NCBI RefSeq assembly: GCF_002288925.2
Contig: NW_022098024.1
Span: 436,037-500,036 of the forward strand
From: Delphinapterus leucas
Lineage: Eukaryota; Chordata; Mammalia; Artiodactyla; Monodontidae
Reading direction: 5' to 3'
Length of the DNA: 64,000 nt
Shown: positions 47,661 through 59,560 of the stretch, one piece after another
How the letters are laid out: every line of letters begins with the position of its first letter
Numbering within the stretch: position 1 is the stretch's first letter
Position numbers and translations under genes: made by a program
The notes under the pieces: model-generated
Databases searched by the model: none
Seen by the model: the letters and a program-made list of their open reading frames with translations, nothing else
Told to the model about the DNA's origin: nothing

Positions 47661-49039
47661 GGTTTGATCTTGAGCTGAAGTGAATTTATATCACACACAA
47701 AGAATTCCACAAATATATGGCACTGGCTTATTAGTAGGAGAGTAAGCAGGTAGGACATGCTATTGGAAGCCTGGAAAAAGTTAACTCATGTTTTGTTGAG
47801 GCAAAACATTTGGAAAATTGTCACTTCTGGTAACACTTTGAAAGCAGGTGATTTGCCTAACTGAGCTGGCAAGTTTAGTGGAAGAGATTTGAAAAAATCA
47901 TATAATTAATGTGAGTTGGCTGTTATTGACTGCATTTTGCAAAATGTTTTAAGAAAGGGCTTACGTGATGAAAAATTGTCTGGTTTTCTAGTGGAAGTGA
48001 AAGGGAATATAAGGGGTCAAAAATATTTGGGTCACATAGGGTCAGAAAAGCATCTTTTTAGACTCCAGATAGTAAGAAATGGAATAAAAATTTTCTTGAG
48101 TGTCAAAATCCAGTTCAACTTTTCATTTTACCAAAATGGTTTAGGGTGAAGATGAAATAGAGTGTATAGTCTGTGTTCATGTTTATTTCAAGAGCTCATC
48201 AAGGTAATAGTCATTATAACATAGAGAAAGTCACAGCTCAACAATTATATCTAGAAAGAACTTTGGATGTATTTATTGGGCCGTGAATTGACTAGAAGAA
48301 GACAAAACCCAAGCCTAATAAGTTTTGAAAAATAAAAAAATGTATTGCCAGGAAAACCTCAAGACCAGGTAAAAAATCTGTAATGCTGTTCTAGTTATGA
48401 AAACAACTTCTGGTTTCCCACAACTTCCCTAGTTTCCCACAATCAAGAGGCAGCCATTGCCTCAAGGAGGCCACACTAGCTAATCCTTATTTAAGATGTG
48501 GCCATGTAGGATAGTGGGAAAGAGAACACTTACTGAGAGATGAGCGTGAGGTCATGGAGAGCTATAACCAAAAGAGATTCGTCCAAAGAGTAGAACCAGT
48601 TCATGGAATCTTGACTATCTCCCAGACAAGGATAATTCCCAGTGCCTGGTCCCCTGAATTTCAAAATTGCTATGAACCTGTGACTGCCATGTGTCTTCCA
48701 TTATCTCCTGACCCCTTTCTTTTTGAGGGAAAGTGTCTGATGTGGATATCTTTTTCATACTTCAATATTTTATATTGAAGTGAGGTATATATTTTATCTA
48801 AATGAAAAAAGAGTTGCATGTGGACTTGATGTAGAGGACTGGGAATCTCCTGGAATACCTGATTTTGAGTTAGAAACAGTGACCAGATAGTAATTTGGCC
48901 TATCCCTCTTAGGAATAAAGAGTGTATTCTGTGTGTTGGAGAAAGGACAAAATGTCTATTTGTTGACCAGAATACTGAGTTGTGGTGGATACCCACAGTC
49001 TTATTTCCTCTTCATGGGAACCCTAAAAGTCTATGTTTC
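47661..49039. other. Unassigned DNA
   Basis: Short frames only (e.g. 47916-48149, 48554-48778, minus 48670-48996). No domain, repeat family or tandem array recognised. Confidence 0.35.
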
Positions 49040-49330
49040 AAAACCACTATTTCGGTTAGCTTGGAGCCACAGGACTGATTTATGGCTGATGAGATGTAAA
49101 CAGAACTAACGTGTCACTTTCTAGCTGAGGTGAATACTTACATAGTGTGTATTCTCCTCAATATATTTCTCTTCTTTTTGTCTGAATGACACCAAGATGA
49201 CCTTAATGTCAAAAGATGATTGGAACAACCACAAAAAGGCAGGCTATTTGAGGAAGGTCAGTTGACCTTCTCTTCAGACTGTTTTTTGAGTGAGAAAGAA
49301 ACTTCTGTGTCACACCGTGAAATTTCAGAT
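49040..49330 (+). mobile_element. Probable MaLR-type LTR fragment with an AGGTCA inverted repeat
   Basis: 'tttatggctgatgagatgta', 'gaatgacaccaagatgacct' and 'gagtgagaaagaaacttctg' resemble the same LTR family. At 49255-49268 lies AGGTCA-GT-TGACCT, a perfect inverted pair of nuclear-receptor half-sites spaced by two bases. Confidence 0.4.
49255..49268. promoter_or_regulatory. AGGTCA inverted repeat with 2-bp spacer
   Basis: Two perfect AGGTCA half-sites face each other. Such IR2 elements can bind nuclear receptors. With extra bases the stem is 8 bp (49253-49260 / 49263-49270). No gene nearby supports a function. Confidence 0.35.
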
Positions 49331-49858
49331 GTCTTTGTTCCTGTGGCTTATTCAAGCCTATCTTGACTTATACAGGGGATTAACACTCTTGTGAATAGCA
49401 AGGCTTAATGAAAAAAAAAAACAAAAACCCTAACGTTCTCCTCAAATTTATAATATATGAATTTTGATAGAAGACAGAATTATCATGGGAAACTATATCT
49501 TTAGGAGAAAGTAATGTTTTCATTAAAGCAAGGAAGTAAAGAAAAAGCTAAGGGAAAAGATTAAAGATAAAAGTGAGCTTGTTTATTATAGAGTTGTGTT
49601 TCAAGAAAGCAGAGTGAATAGTTTGAAAATGTAAACATAGGGTATAGCTAGTTAGAATCAAGGAACTGTAGAACATCTTGATGACAGCAACTCTAAAGAC
49701 TAGAGGGTCAGGTTGAGGGGAGAACTTTTGTGACAGGGATGAAAGGTCTATCACCCAGTTGTATTGTTGGTTGAATTAAACAGTGTGGCTATGGGGTCTG
49801 AGTGCTGGAGGAATTGTGTTACTGCTTCTGGGGCAGATGGCTGCCAGCTCTTTCTTTC

Positions 49859-50456
49859 TCATTGCCCCTGACGCCCAGAGTGGTGACAGTCCCTGGAGCA
49901 GTCATGCTTGGATAGCCATTGATGACAGCAAGAATGATTTTGATCCTCGTATTTTGTTTTCCTCAGTTCTTGGATTGACCGCCCCTGATCTTTCTCCGGA
50001 GACTCTTCAAAGGTCAGTGTGCCATTGAGATGGTCCCTGGTTTCTTGAAGCATCTTCAGGCCAATTATCAACTTCTTAATGATGCCATTAGAGATTCCTG
50101 GTTGTGACAGCTCTTTCCTGAAGGTTTGATTCTGAAGCTGGAGAATAGTTTTCAGAGGAGACATGATTCCTTTCAGGCTTGCTTTCAGTTTTGCTCCGAA
50201 GGCCTTAAATTTGATTTCCCTCCAGCTTTGTACATCTTCTGTTTCTCTAGGAAGTTTGACAATGACGTTGTTTACCACACCGAATAGTGCACACACTTTA
50301 TGAGGGCCTGGTGTAGAAAGTCTCTATGATCTTGGTATTAGTAAAAAGTGCTTTTCCTGGGAAACAGGATTGCTTTATTCTGCCATAGATAATATAAATT
50401 GTATCATGTTTACCTTTGGTGTTGGTGTCTAGAAAGCTTTCAAGGGCACCTGTGGC
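49859..50456 (-). pseudogene. Unassigned coding-like frame, probable pseudogene with one frameshift
   Basis: Two long minus-strand frames abut. The first is open from 50456 to the TAA at 50300-50298 (about 52 codons, including 'DTIYIIYGRIKQSCFPGKAL'). The second is open from about 50345, becoming the reading frame after about 50312, down to 49859 (145 codons from a GTG, including 'KLKASLKGIMSPLKTILQLQ'). One base added or lost near 50305 would join them. The product would be soluble, charged and helix-rich. No Met start is evident, and I do not recognise the family. A polyadenylation-like AATAAA is present on the minus strand near 49584. It could be a processed pseudogene, a decayed exon or chance. 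Confidence 0.4.
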
Positions 50457-50506
50457 TCATGCCTTGCATGAAAAGTATTTTGGTACTAACCCTACCTTGT
50501 GTTCAT

Positions 50507-50590
50507 GTTTTTTTTTTTTCTTTCTTTCTTTTTATTTTTTTAAACTTTTATTTTCCCATTGTTTAGATCTCATTAGCTTTAATTTTTTTT
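50507..50590. repeat. T-rich tract with TTTC units
   Basis: A run of T, then CTTT units and further T runs to about 50590. It could be the A-tail of an unidentified minus-strand retrocopy lying to the right, or simple sequence. Confidence 0.6.
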
Positions 50591-51154
50591 AATGCTCGAT
50601 GAGTGTATCAAGGTGAATTTAAAGCCTTTTATGGTGGCTATGGTGTTAGAAAGAATTAAAGAGACAAAGAGAAAGAAAGAACTAGTGTAAGAAAGAAATA
50701 ATAGTTACTGTCAGCCTTCTGTCCATATTCTGTCAGACCCTACTATTTTAGCGGGTCCTGACTGAGTCTGAACTGCTAGTATCTGTATCTATGCTGAGGT
50801 CAATTTCTGGAAATGTGGAAGGCTGTGATGCACATGTGCTTGAAAGGCTAGAAGTGCCAGGGATTAACAATCTCTGTGAAAATATCTTTATCACTGACTC
50901 TCAGGTTAGTATAGAAATACTCCACCTCCCTCACCCCTTGGATGGGATAAGTATGAATTGTTTTGCATCGTTTCCTGCTTTGTATCATTTCCCAATTTAC
51001 CCCACTGGATTGAGCTCTAGTCACTCACTGTGTTACTGAGCTGTCCTCTATGTATCATTTCTCCACTCTGCTGTCACTGTTCCATCCACTTCTCAAAGAT
51101 GTCCTTGCATTCAAATCCTTGTATCAGGCCTACTTCTAGGGAGACCAAACTAAC

Positions 51155-51270
51155 AGAGAAAAAGAGAAAAAGGGAGGGAGGGAGAGATGGAAGGACGGAG
51201 GGAAGGAGGGACAGAGAGACAGAGACAGAGAGGGAAGAGAGAAGGAGAAAGACAGAGAGACAGAAAAATC
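51155..51270 (+). repeat. Polypurine tract (GGGA/GACA/GAGA)
   Basis: About 115 bp almost free of pyrimidines apart from scattered C in GACAGA units. Purine-only mirror-like stretches of this length can form triplex DNA. Confidence 0.85.
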
Positions 51271-51959
51271 CATATTATATTAACAATATATGTTCATTTT
51301 GCTGCCTGAAGGAGCCTCACTTTTCTTAGGTGAAGTGTTTTTATAGCTTTTAAGTATGCACTTTCCTCTGTTGATGAATGAAGAAACTAAAGCAATTTGA
51401 ATCACCTTATTAGCGGTATGAGACAGTGAAGAAACACACAAAAAGTTTCTCTAGTTTATTAATATATAACTTTAAAAGCGTATCTGATTCTAAATGTAGA
51501 TTTTATTGTTTTTATTTTACTCTTTTTTTCAGAACCTTAATTAGAACTGACTTCATACCCAACCCACCTCTTTTGCACTCTGATAAAGTGATGGGCCAGG
51601 TTTAGCCACTCACTAAAAATCTCATTCACGTTTAGCTCTGTCTTGGGTACACGTACAACTGGAACCACATTCCTTTAGCATCTGACAAATCCTAAGTAAT
51701 AAAAAGTCTTAACCTATGACATACACCTTCAAGGACCAGGAAGAAAATAATATTAATCCCGTTTTTTTACACATTTATTCTGAACAAAGCATTGATGCCT
51801 AAAGAAACAAAAATGCATAGTGCATTGGCAAATTAAAATCAATTTAAGAAGAAAAGATATACTGTATTTATTTATTTATTTATGCATTTTTTTCAAATAG
51901 CAGCACTGAATTGGATACTCTGAGGTACAACAACAACAAAAAATACATCAGACACTACA
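51271..51959. other. AT-rich DNA with a TTTA microsatellite
   Basis: (TTTA)n at about 51866-51883. Nothing else recognised. Confidence 0.4.
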
Positions 51960-52450
51960 TACCCAATAGAAATGCATTATATATGTGCACCTGAAGACTG
52001 ACTCAGGAGAACAACAAAATTTGTAATATCCCACAACTGGAAACAAGCCATTCTACAGAAGAATGGATAAACAACATGGGATACATTCATGCAGTGAAAC
52101 ATGATACAATAATGAGACTCTATAAACTACAAGTACGTGAAACAACATGCTCATAAATGTAAACTAGAATCAAAGAAGCCAGGTATAAAATAGTACATTC
52201 ATTTGATCCCATTTATGTGAAGTTTAAAATTAGGCTATGTTATTACAAATCAGGACTGTAGATTTCCATTGGGGCAAGGGTAGTGACTGAAAGGGAACAC
52301 GAGGTGACTTCTGGTGTTTTGCTAATTTATTTAGTTTTCAATCTGGATATTAGCTATATGGATATGCTAGCTTTGTGAATATCTGTTTATCCAGATGTAC
52401 ATTTGTGATTTATGTACTTTTCTGAATCTATAATATTGAGATATGTATTT
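51960..52450 (+). mobile_element. Old LINE-1 3' end fragment
   Basis: 'cacctgaagactgactcagg' then 'acaactggaaacaagccat', 'gaagaatggataaacaacat', 'gatacaataatgagactcta', 'tttgatcccatttatgtgaa' and 'atatctgtttatccagatgt' follow the L1 ORF2 C-terminus and 3' UTR, heavily diverged. Confidence 0.65.
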
Positions 52451-52639
52451 CTCTATATATACAGATACAAATCAGACGTGTTTTTGCTTTGAGTTCAAAT
52501 CTGCTAACAGAGATGTGGTATATGATTTCATGTTAAAAGTATCAAGAATCATACATATGATACAAGTCAAAGGTCCTAGAATTAAAGATGAGTTAGAACT
52601 GCTCTTATACCTGGGTAGAATCTGAAATGCTTAATGGAA

Positions 52640-53300
52640 TTAATTAATACACTTTGAGATTAGCCTGGAAGGGTGAGTAGGGATTGCCATGTGGGTGGAG
52701 AGTGGAAGGGTTTAGGTGGAGGAACAGGAAGAAGCAATGTGCTGCCATGTTCTACAAACAGTTTTCCTGTGTGGTCTGGACATTAGGAGCTATGGAAGAC
52801 AAGCCAGATGAGAAGTTCGTGCCGGATGATGGAAGGCTTTCAACAATAGATTGAAGAATTTTAGTACATTCTGTTGAGTGCCAATGTTTCTGAGCATAGT
52901 CGATATGATCAGAACCATACCTAGAAAGAAAGTGAAATCACTAAGAAATAGGAAAGGTTGGTGTGAGGCAATTCTAGATGAGGAAAGCCAGAAAGGACAT
53001 ATGGAAACGATAGAACTCACTAGACTTAACAGCTGGTTGAGCTGACAACAAGAACCCAAAATTGAACCTATATTTTTATGGTTGATTAACTAGGTTTGGA
53101 GAGAAGGAGATTATGAGACTCCATTTGGGGCAGATTGAGTTTGAGTGGCTAGCAGGTTATTTAGAGGTTGGGCAAGTACTTTGTAAACACAAGACTGGAG
53201 CTCACCGAGAAAGGCTGAGATTTGAATTTGGGAGTCATCTGCATAAGTGTGATTGACGTGATCAAGGACCAAAGTGAAGAAAAAACCCTAAAACGCTGTG
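52640..53300 (+). repeat. Second ancient repeat of the 44,150-46,420 type
   Basis: 'gcttggagtg'-like text is degraded, but 'tttgaatttgggagtcatct' with 'gcataagtgtgattgacgtg' and 'gaggaacaggaagaagcaat' match the same old family. Boundaries approximate. Confidence 0.4.
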
Positions 53301-54700
53301 CTGCATCTTTGTAACTTCACATCCAATGCTGTAGAGCATTAACGTCAAATGAGTGGAAATATAGCTAATAGTATACAACAATAGCAACAACAATGACACT
53401 GTATATGTTTCTTGTGTGTGAGACATGTCTTGTTAACTGTTGTTATCTTCAGTCCTTTCAGAGCCCCCTCGCACATAGTAGGCATTTGATAAATGTGTTT
53501 TTTAAGTTGAGAAGTTAATTTCATTTGCATAGTGCTTTACCACTTTGAAATTCCATCATCAGTATCCTTAACACCTCAACAACTTCATCATTTATACCAC
53601 AAAAGTGCTATGCAACAGTTAAAATTTTATACTTACAAAGAATATATTTTTCAGACATATTAAAAGGGAATCATATTTTCATCACACACTGTAGTTAATG
53701 AGCAACCTCCTCCCATTTAGCCTGGCTCCTAGTATAAGCCAGATACAATTCACAGTGGCCATCACAAAGGAAACTGTGAAAGGAGGAGAAGGAGAAAGGT
53801 AGCTGGCCTCACTTCAGAGAGAGTATGTTTTGTCACACTGCAGACCAACATCTGTTAAAAATTAGTGCAGTTTTGCTAGAGAGTTTCCAGCATGATGTTA
53901 CAGTGCAGTTTCTCCAGAAAAATAGCTGTAATTATATGAACTTTACAGGGATAGTCTAAGGGATTAATGGGGTAAAGCTTGTAAACACAAAGAGGAAATT
54001 CTTGAGCACTTAGGAGAGGTAACGCAAATGTTAGTTTCCTTATTACCATCGGCAAGTTCACCAGTTGCCTGGGTAACAGCAGTAAAACTCTTCCAAGAAT
54101 ATCCAAGGTAGATCTCCTAATGGAGGAACATAAATTTACCTGCAGCCCAAGGACACAGTCCTAATCAAACTCTAACTCTAGTGGTAAAAGTTCTTGACCC
54201 TCCTTGCATTTGGAATGCACAAGGTGTCCATCGTTACACCTGCTGCTTATTATCACCTAATGATAGATATGAATTCTGAGCAGAAGTTTGTTCTTCTCTT
54301 AAATGCCAAACCTACAAAATGATTGTTAATAGTAATCATCTGATGATCGGATGACAAAAATATGCATGGAAAACCCTGGTCATATTCTACTGCCTTTAGT
54401 AGAAACAGAATAGCAGTCTTGTTCTACTCAAATTTTTAAGCCATTAAATGAGTTTTAAGTACTTAGTCTTACAATCTCTTTGCATTACAACATGCCAACG
54501 AGAGTAAATATGGAACCCTATTCTAATTTCCATATTCATCCAGACAAACTAGAATGATAGCAATGAAGACACCACTTTGGTGTGATGAATTATTCTCATA
54601 TCTCCTGTTCATCCCTTTTATACATTCTTTTAACCATCAATGGAGGTCTCTTTGCTCTGCTTCTGGCCTTCCATTTATTCTGCCCTTTATCCTAACCAAT
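53301..54700. other. Unassigned DNA
   Basis: An L2- or MIR-like scrap is visible at about 53450-53500 ('cacatagtaggcatttgata'). Otherwise nothing recognised. Confidence 0.35.
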
Positions 54701-54702
54701 AA

Positions 54703-54800
54703 AGATAGATGGATAGATGATTAGGTAGACGGATAGATAGATAGACAGACAGATAGACAGATGTAGATATATGCATAAATATACAGATATATATGTGATA
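54703..54800 (+). repeat. GATA/GACA tetranucleotide microsatellite
   Basis: Mixed GATA, GATG, GACA and GACG units for about 60 bp, then ATAT-rich text. Confidence 0.85.
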
Positions 54801-54924
54801 TGTAATATAGTTTATAAATAAATATTGTCATAATTTTTAATTTGCAAAACAAGAACATATAGAACATATTATTCTTAGGTCTGTTAATTTTATGTTGTAT
54901 GTCATTTGCAAAAGGAGGACAATT

Positions 54925-55070
54925 TATAATCTCTTTTATTGTCCTGAAGATTATGTGAGATTTATAGGACACATATATTATTCACATTTGACAAAAGTTG
55001 AGCTTATAGATTCTAAGTGACTTGCTGAAGGTCACACAATCAGTAATGAACAGCTACATGTTCTGTCAAT
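54925..55070 (-). repeat. MIR fragment, antisense
   Basis: 'tattattcacatttgacaaa' and 'agtgacttgctgaaggtcac' with 'acaatcagtaatgaacagc' are antisense MIR core text. Confidence 0.7.
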
Positions 55071-57424
55071 TAGGGTAGTTTTGCAGAGAGCAAAATAAAC
55101 CTACCTAAAGGGAAAAATGAATTTGTTAGACTTGGAGGTGCTCACCGAAATCAGAAAAGCTGAAGAATCAAGCCCATAAAGCAACTTGACGAAGTCTCTG
55201 TGTCATCTCAAGAGCATTGCTGGAGCAAATTATTTCTGTTGTCTGCTTTGTTTGTCTCTCAAGATTCAAATTCTATGGAGGGGAGAGTTTGGTTGGTCTT
55301 GTTTGCGTTTGCTTTTTCTCCAGACACCTTGATGAAGTCCTACCAGATTGTGTCAAATGGGAGGAGAGTCCCCCCAAAGAGGTAGAGTAAATGCTGGTTA
55401 GGTGCAATGCCACAAATGTCCCCACAGCCTATATCCTAGGCTTTCTGTTCCCAATTCTAATACCTTTTCTGTGATTGGAGTAGGTTTTTGCTCCTTGGAG
55501 TCAGAAGCTTCTACAGCCTTAGACATACTGGCAGTCAGCTTAAACAATTTGAGAAATGAGCTAGAGGGTTAGACCTCTTTCAGAATTATGTTAAGACGCA
55601 TGTACCCTGCTTTCATCAATAACCTCACCACCAATTCCTGACTACTGTTTCATGTTTGTGAGGACCAATGAGGTTGCTGCAGGTGGTCCCATTCTAGATA
55701 GAATGAAATACAAAATAATTGGTAAAAGTAATAATACCACTGTCACTATATAAATGATAGGCTGTATTGTAACAAGGTAATACATTCTCCAGATTTAATT
55801 AGCTTGGAATGTGAGTTATAAGTTCTTTGTGAAGGAGGGGATTAATTAAATTCTTTGCAGGAGGGGAAAAAGCAGTCTGAAAATTTTCAAGACAAATAGG
55901 TAACATTTTTTCAGATTAATTAAAACCAGTGCTCGTTATTTCAACCTTAGGGCCCTGGTTGCTACTCTTTATTTTTGCAAGAAGAGGGCTAGGCAAATGG
56001 AAAGAGGAAAGAAGTTAGAAGAAGAAACAAAAAGAAGTTAGAAGAAGAAACAAAAAGAAGAAACAAAAAGATAAGGAAAGCAGAAGATTCAATAAACTCT
56101 AACTTTCTGGCAGCAATGTTTATAGCCCACCATTTATTCCATCATAAGTGCCAATGTGGGGAAGGAAAAATAATTTTCTATCTAACCTTTTAGGTTCTAG
56201 GCTGAGACATCTCCTGTAATAAAAGACAGATTAACAGGAGAAAAACAAACAGAAATTTAAGGACACGTACACCCCCTGTATACATGGATGAGACACAGAA
56301 AAACTGAGTAGCTCTCCAAAATGGCCCAAGCCACTACCTTGAATAACATATTTAGCTAAAGACTAAAGAAGATGCTGTGGGTGGTGGAACCAGTTACCAC
56401 CTGGGGGAGGCTGTCAGGAAAAGCATAGTAAACAAGGGTAGGGTTGTCATGCAGATTTAAGTCCCCGCTTCTCTGCTGATAAGAGGTTCCACAGATTTGG
56501 TCATCCTCTTCTGGTCCAGAGAGGTAGATACTCTTACAAATGGAGATTTCCCTTATAAATGTAAATATGTCTTACAAAAGGGTAACTTCTGCTTGTTTTC
56601 AGAACTTCTTATGTGTGTGCAATTTCTTAAAAATAAGCAGCTCAGATAATCAATATGCTGAAGAAGCACATTTGGGGTGGCAACTTGTGTTCCCTTCACC
56701 AATCAACAAGTTTTCTAAGGGAACCCAGACAGAGGAATGGTAAATAACATAACGCTGAAGATACCTGAACCATTTTACCAATTGCATTTATTAAATAACA
56801 GGTTTATTTGTTCCCAGGACTGGTGGTCAGAGCAAATACACTCAATTTATTTATTGAGGACTACCCATTTGCCCAGACCCATAGAAGTTATCATGGAATG
56901 GTAAAATAGCATGGCTTTGAGGTAATGTGTGTCGACTTTTAAAAAAATGCACAGCGTGAGAGTTGCTGGTTAAGTTTCATCTGGGGGCAAAATGAGGGCT
57001 GCAGCCCGGGAGACAGCATCCCCGATAGCTCTGAGAAGCTGCTCCAAAGAGGCAGGGGGGGAAGGTCAGTATATATGTGATTTTGATGAAGGGGGAGTAC
57101 ATGCAATCAAGCACATATTTTTTACAGAAGTTTTCTGCTAGTCTTGTGCAGGTTACTGCTCGTCACGAGAAGCAGATGTCACCATGAAGGGTTTTAGTGA
57201 TTTTCTAGATATGAGGAGATACAAGAACTGGGCTCATAAAATTATCTCCTGAAAATATCTAACTATCTGAAGACCTGTTCTGCCAGTTTTCTTCCAGAGC
57301 CCGGAGTGCCTCATTTCTGCTTTCCACCTGAACTCCTTTCAAGGGGTGTTGAAAGTCAGCAGCACATGATTTAATCCTTGCACAGGTAGATGGCAAGTGC
57401 CAGTGGAACATGCCAATTTGTAGT
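55071..57424. other. Unassigned DNA with one small minisatellite
   Basis: Apart from the 23-bp tandem repeat at 56011-56069, no gene or repeat family was recognised. Short frames only. Confidence 0.35.
56011..56069 (+). repeat. 23-bp minisatellite, 2.6 units
   Basis: Two identical 23-bp units (56011-56033, 56034-56056; 'gaagttagaagaagaaacaa' plus AAA) and a third that has lost the 10 bases 'gttagaagaa' (56057-56069). Confidence 0.9.
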
Positions 57425-57580
57425 TGACACATGTCTGGGTGATTTGGCCCCTGATATTTACATAAGCTTGGGAAACTTTGTTAACCTCTGAGCCTTAATG
57501 AAATTATCAGTAAAATAGTGACAATAATTCCTGTAGATTTTTTGAAAAATGAATCTGTGAACATTTTCATACATATCGGG
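57425..57580 (+). repeat. MIR fragment
   Basis: 'cataagcttgggaaactttg', 'ttaacctctgagccttaatg' and 'atcagtaaaatagtgacaat' are MIR core and 3' text in plus orientation. Confidence 0.7.
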
Positions 57581-57679
57581 TAACTGCAAACATTTGTTCA
57601 AATTTGCTCATGGTGCCATAGGGGATACAGATATATTTAAGACCTCATCAGTAATTTAAGTTCTTCTATTAGAATATCG

Positions 57680-59560
57680 AAAAGCCAAAACATTGAAACA
57701 CCAAATGCTGATGAGGATGTGAGCAACAGAAACTCTCAATTATTGCTGGTGGGAATGCAAAATGGTACAGCCATGATGAAAAACATTTTAAGACTTTCTT
57801 ATAAACCTAAGTACACTCTTATCATATGGGATAGCAACTGTGCTCCTAGCTATTCACCCACTTGAGTTGAAAACGTATTTTTAAAAAAAAAACTGCATGT
57901 GAATATTTATAGCAGCTTTTTATACAATTGCTAAAACTGGACATAACCAAGATGCTATTCAATAGTTGAATGAATTAACCAACTTCGGTATAACCATTCA
58001 ATGGAATATTATTCTACAGTAGAAAGAAACGAGCGATCAAGCCTAAAAGACATGTAGGAACGTTAAATACACATTTCTACAAGAAAGAAGCCAATCTGAA
58101 AATGATGCATATTGTGTGATTCCAGTTATATAACGTTCTGGAAAAGACAAAACTATGGAGAAAGTAAAATGATCAATGGTTTCAAAGTTTAGGGTAAGAA
58201 TGAATAGGCAAAGCACTGGGGATTTTTATGATGGTGAAACTATTCTTTATCATACACGTAATGTATTGTACGTCACAGGATTTATATTTTGAAAATGCAT
58301 AGAATCTCACAGCACAAATAATGTATCATAATGCTTGCAAATTTAAAATACCGTTTAGGAGCTCAAGGTGTCACGAGCAGGAATGTAGGCTCTGTCAAGA
58401 ATATCCATCTGTATTACAAATGTATGAAACAACCTCACTGAGGAGCGTAAAGGGGTGAAAATGCTGACCTAAGTAACTTTGGAAATGAGTGAAGTATGTA
58501 ATACTAAAGACTAAAAAAAAGAAAAACCAAACCCAAAACAAACAAGTAAAAAAAACTGCACAGGCTCACTGTGCTGTGATGGATAAATTGTTTCCTCTGG
58601 GGGTAGGGGTTAATGCTTCTGATACTTCTATACATGTATACTGGAATTGAACAATTAAGCAAAAGGATGGTGGATAGTGGGAGCCAGGTTTCACACTGTT
58701 GGGGTGGGAATTTGTAGATAAGCAAGAGAAGGAGGCTAGAATAAAACATGCGGTAAGGGCTTAGAGCTGGAGACATCGGTAAGAACTCATGTTTAACTTA
58801 ATATAAATAGATATGGTTCCATATAGAAATATTTAAAATGAATATGTGTATATATGTGAGTTAGTTACATAGGTATTTCTTTTCTCTGACTGCTGAGAAG
58901 GCCTGAAAGAAATGGCACTGCAGTAGCAGTGAGCGTAGCTACCACCCAGATCTTTGTTTCTGATACCCTTTACTAGAAAAAAGAACCAGAGGTCCCTGGA
59001 GAAATGACTGATTCTAGGCAACATATGAGATGACTCTAGAGCATCTTATAGTGTCATAAAATATGCAAGTGCTCAAACAAATAAAGAAGGAAACTATACA
59101 GATATGAGTGTGTCTTAAGAGGCACAGGAGCCAACTGAAAGAACTCCTAATGGCCAAAACTGGAAAAATTTGTGAAGTAATATTGGATTATAACCCAAAA
59201 TATAAAATAAATATCCATGAGTCCATATAGATATAAACAAATATTTGACTAAATTAATAAATGGGGGGGAAGAACAAGTCTTCCGTGCAGAAGAATTCTA
59301 AATAAATTTTGTAGGTTGTCTGTCCTCAAAGAGAGGGAGCATAAATCTACAGTCTTTATGTGGGCTTTATATGGGCTTTATGGGGGCTGTGAACAGTGAC
59401 TTCCTTCCAAAGAGTACAATATGGAAAAGGGGGAAACTAGAGTAATTTTATAGTGCAGAAACCTGACAAATGCTACTTCAGCAAGGTGATCAAGGTCAAC
59501 ATCAAGTCATAAAATATGTTGATAGTATGTACCTTTTATATGATAGGAATTGATGAATGA
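57680..59560 (+). mobile_element. L1M-type LINE-1 3' end (ORF2 tail and long 3' UTR)
   Basis: 57690-58150 is a degraded ORF2 C-terminus ('attgctggtgggaatgcaaa', 'aatggaatattattctacag'). From about 58150 the long 3' UTR of an old L1M subfamily follows: 'aaatgctgacctaagtaact', 'gtttcctctgggggtagggg', 'gaggtccctggagaaatgac', 'gccaactgaaagaactccta' and 'gcaaggtgatcaaggtcaac'. All run in the expected order. 5'-truncated, inactive. Confidence 0.8.

Noticed and set aside
49783..50028. Plus-strand 81-codon frame with signal-peptide-like start (MWLWGLSAGG...)
   Set aside because: It overlaps the longer, better-looking minus-strand frames and soon ends. Most likely a shadow.
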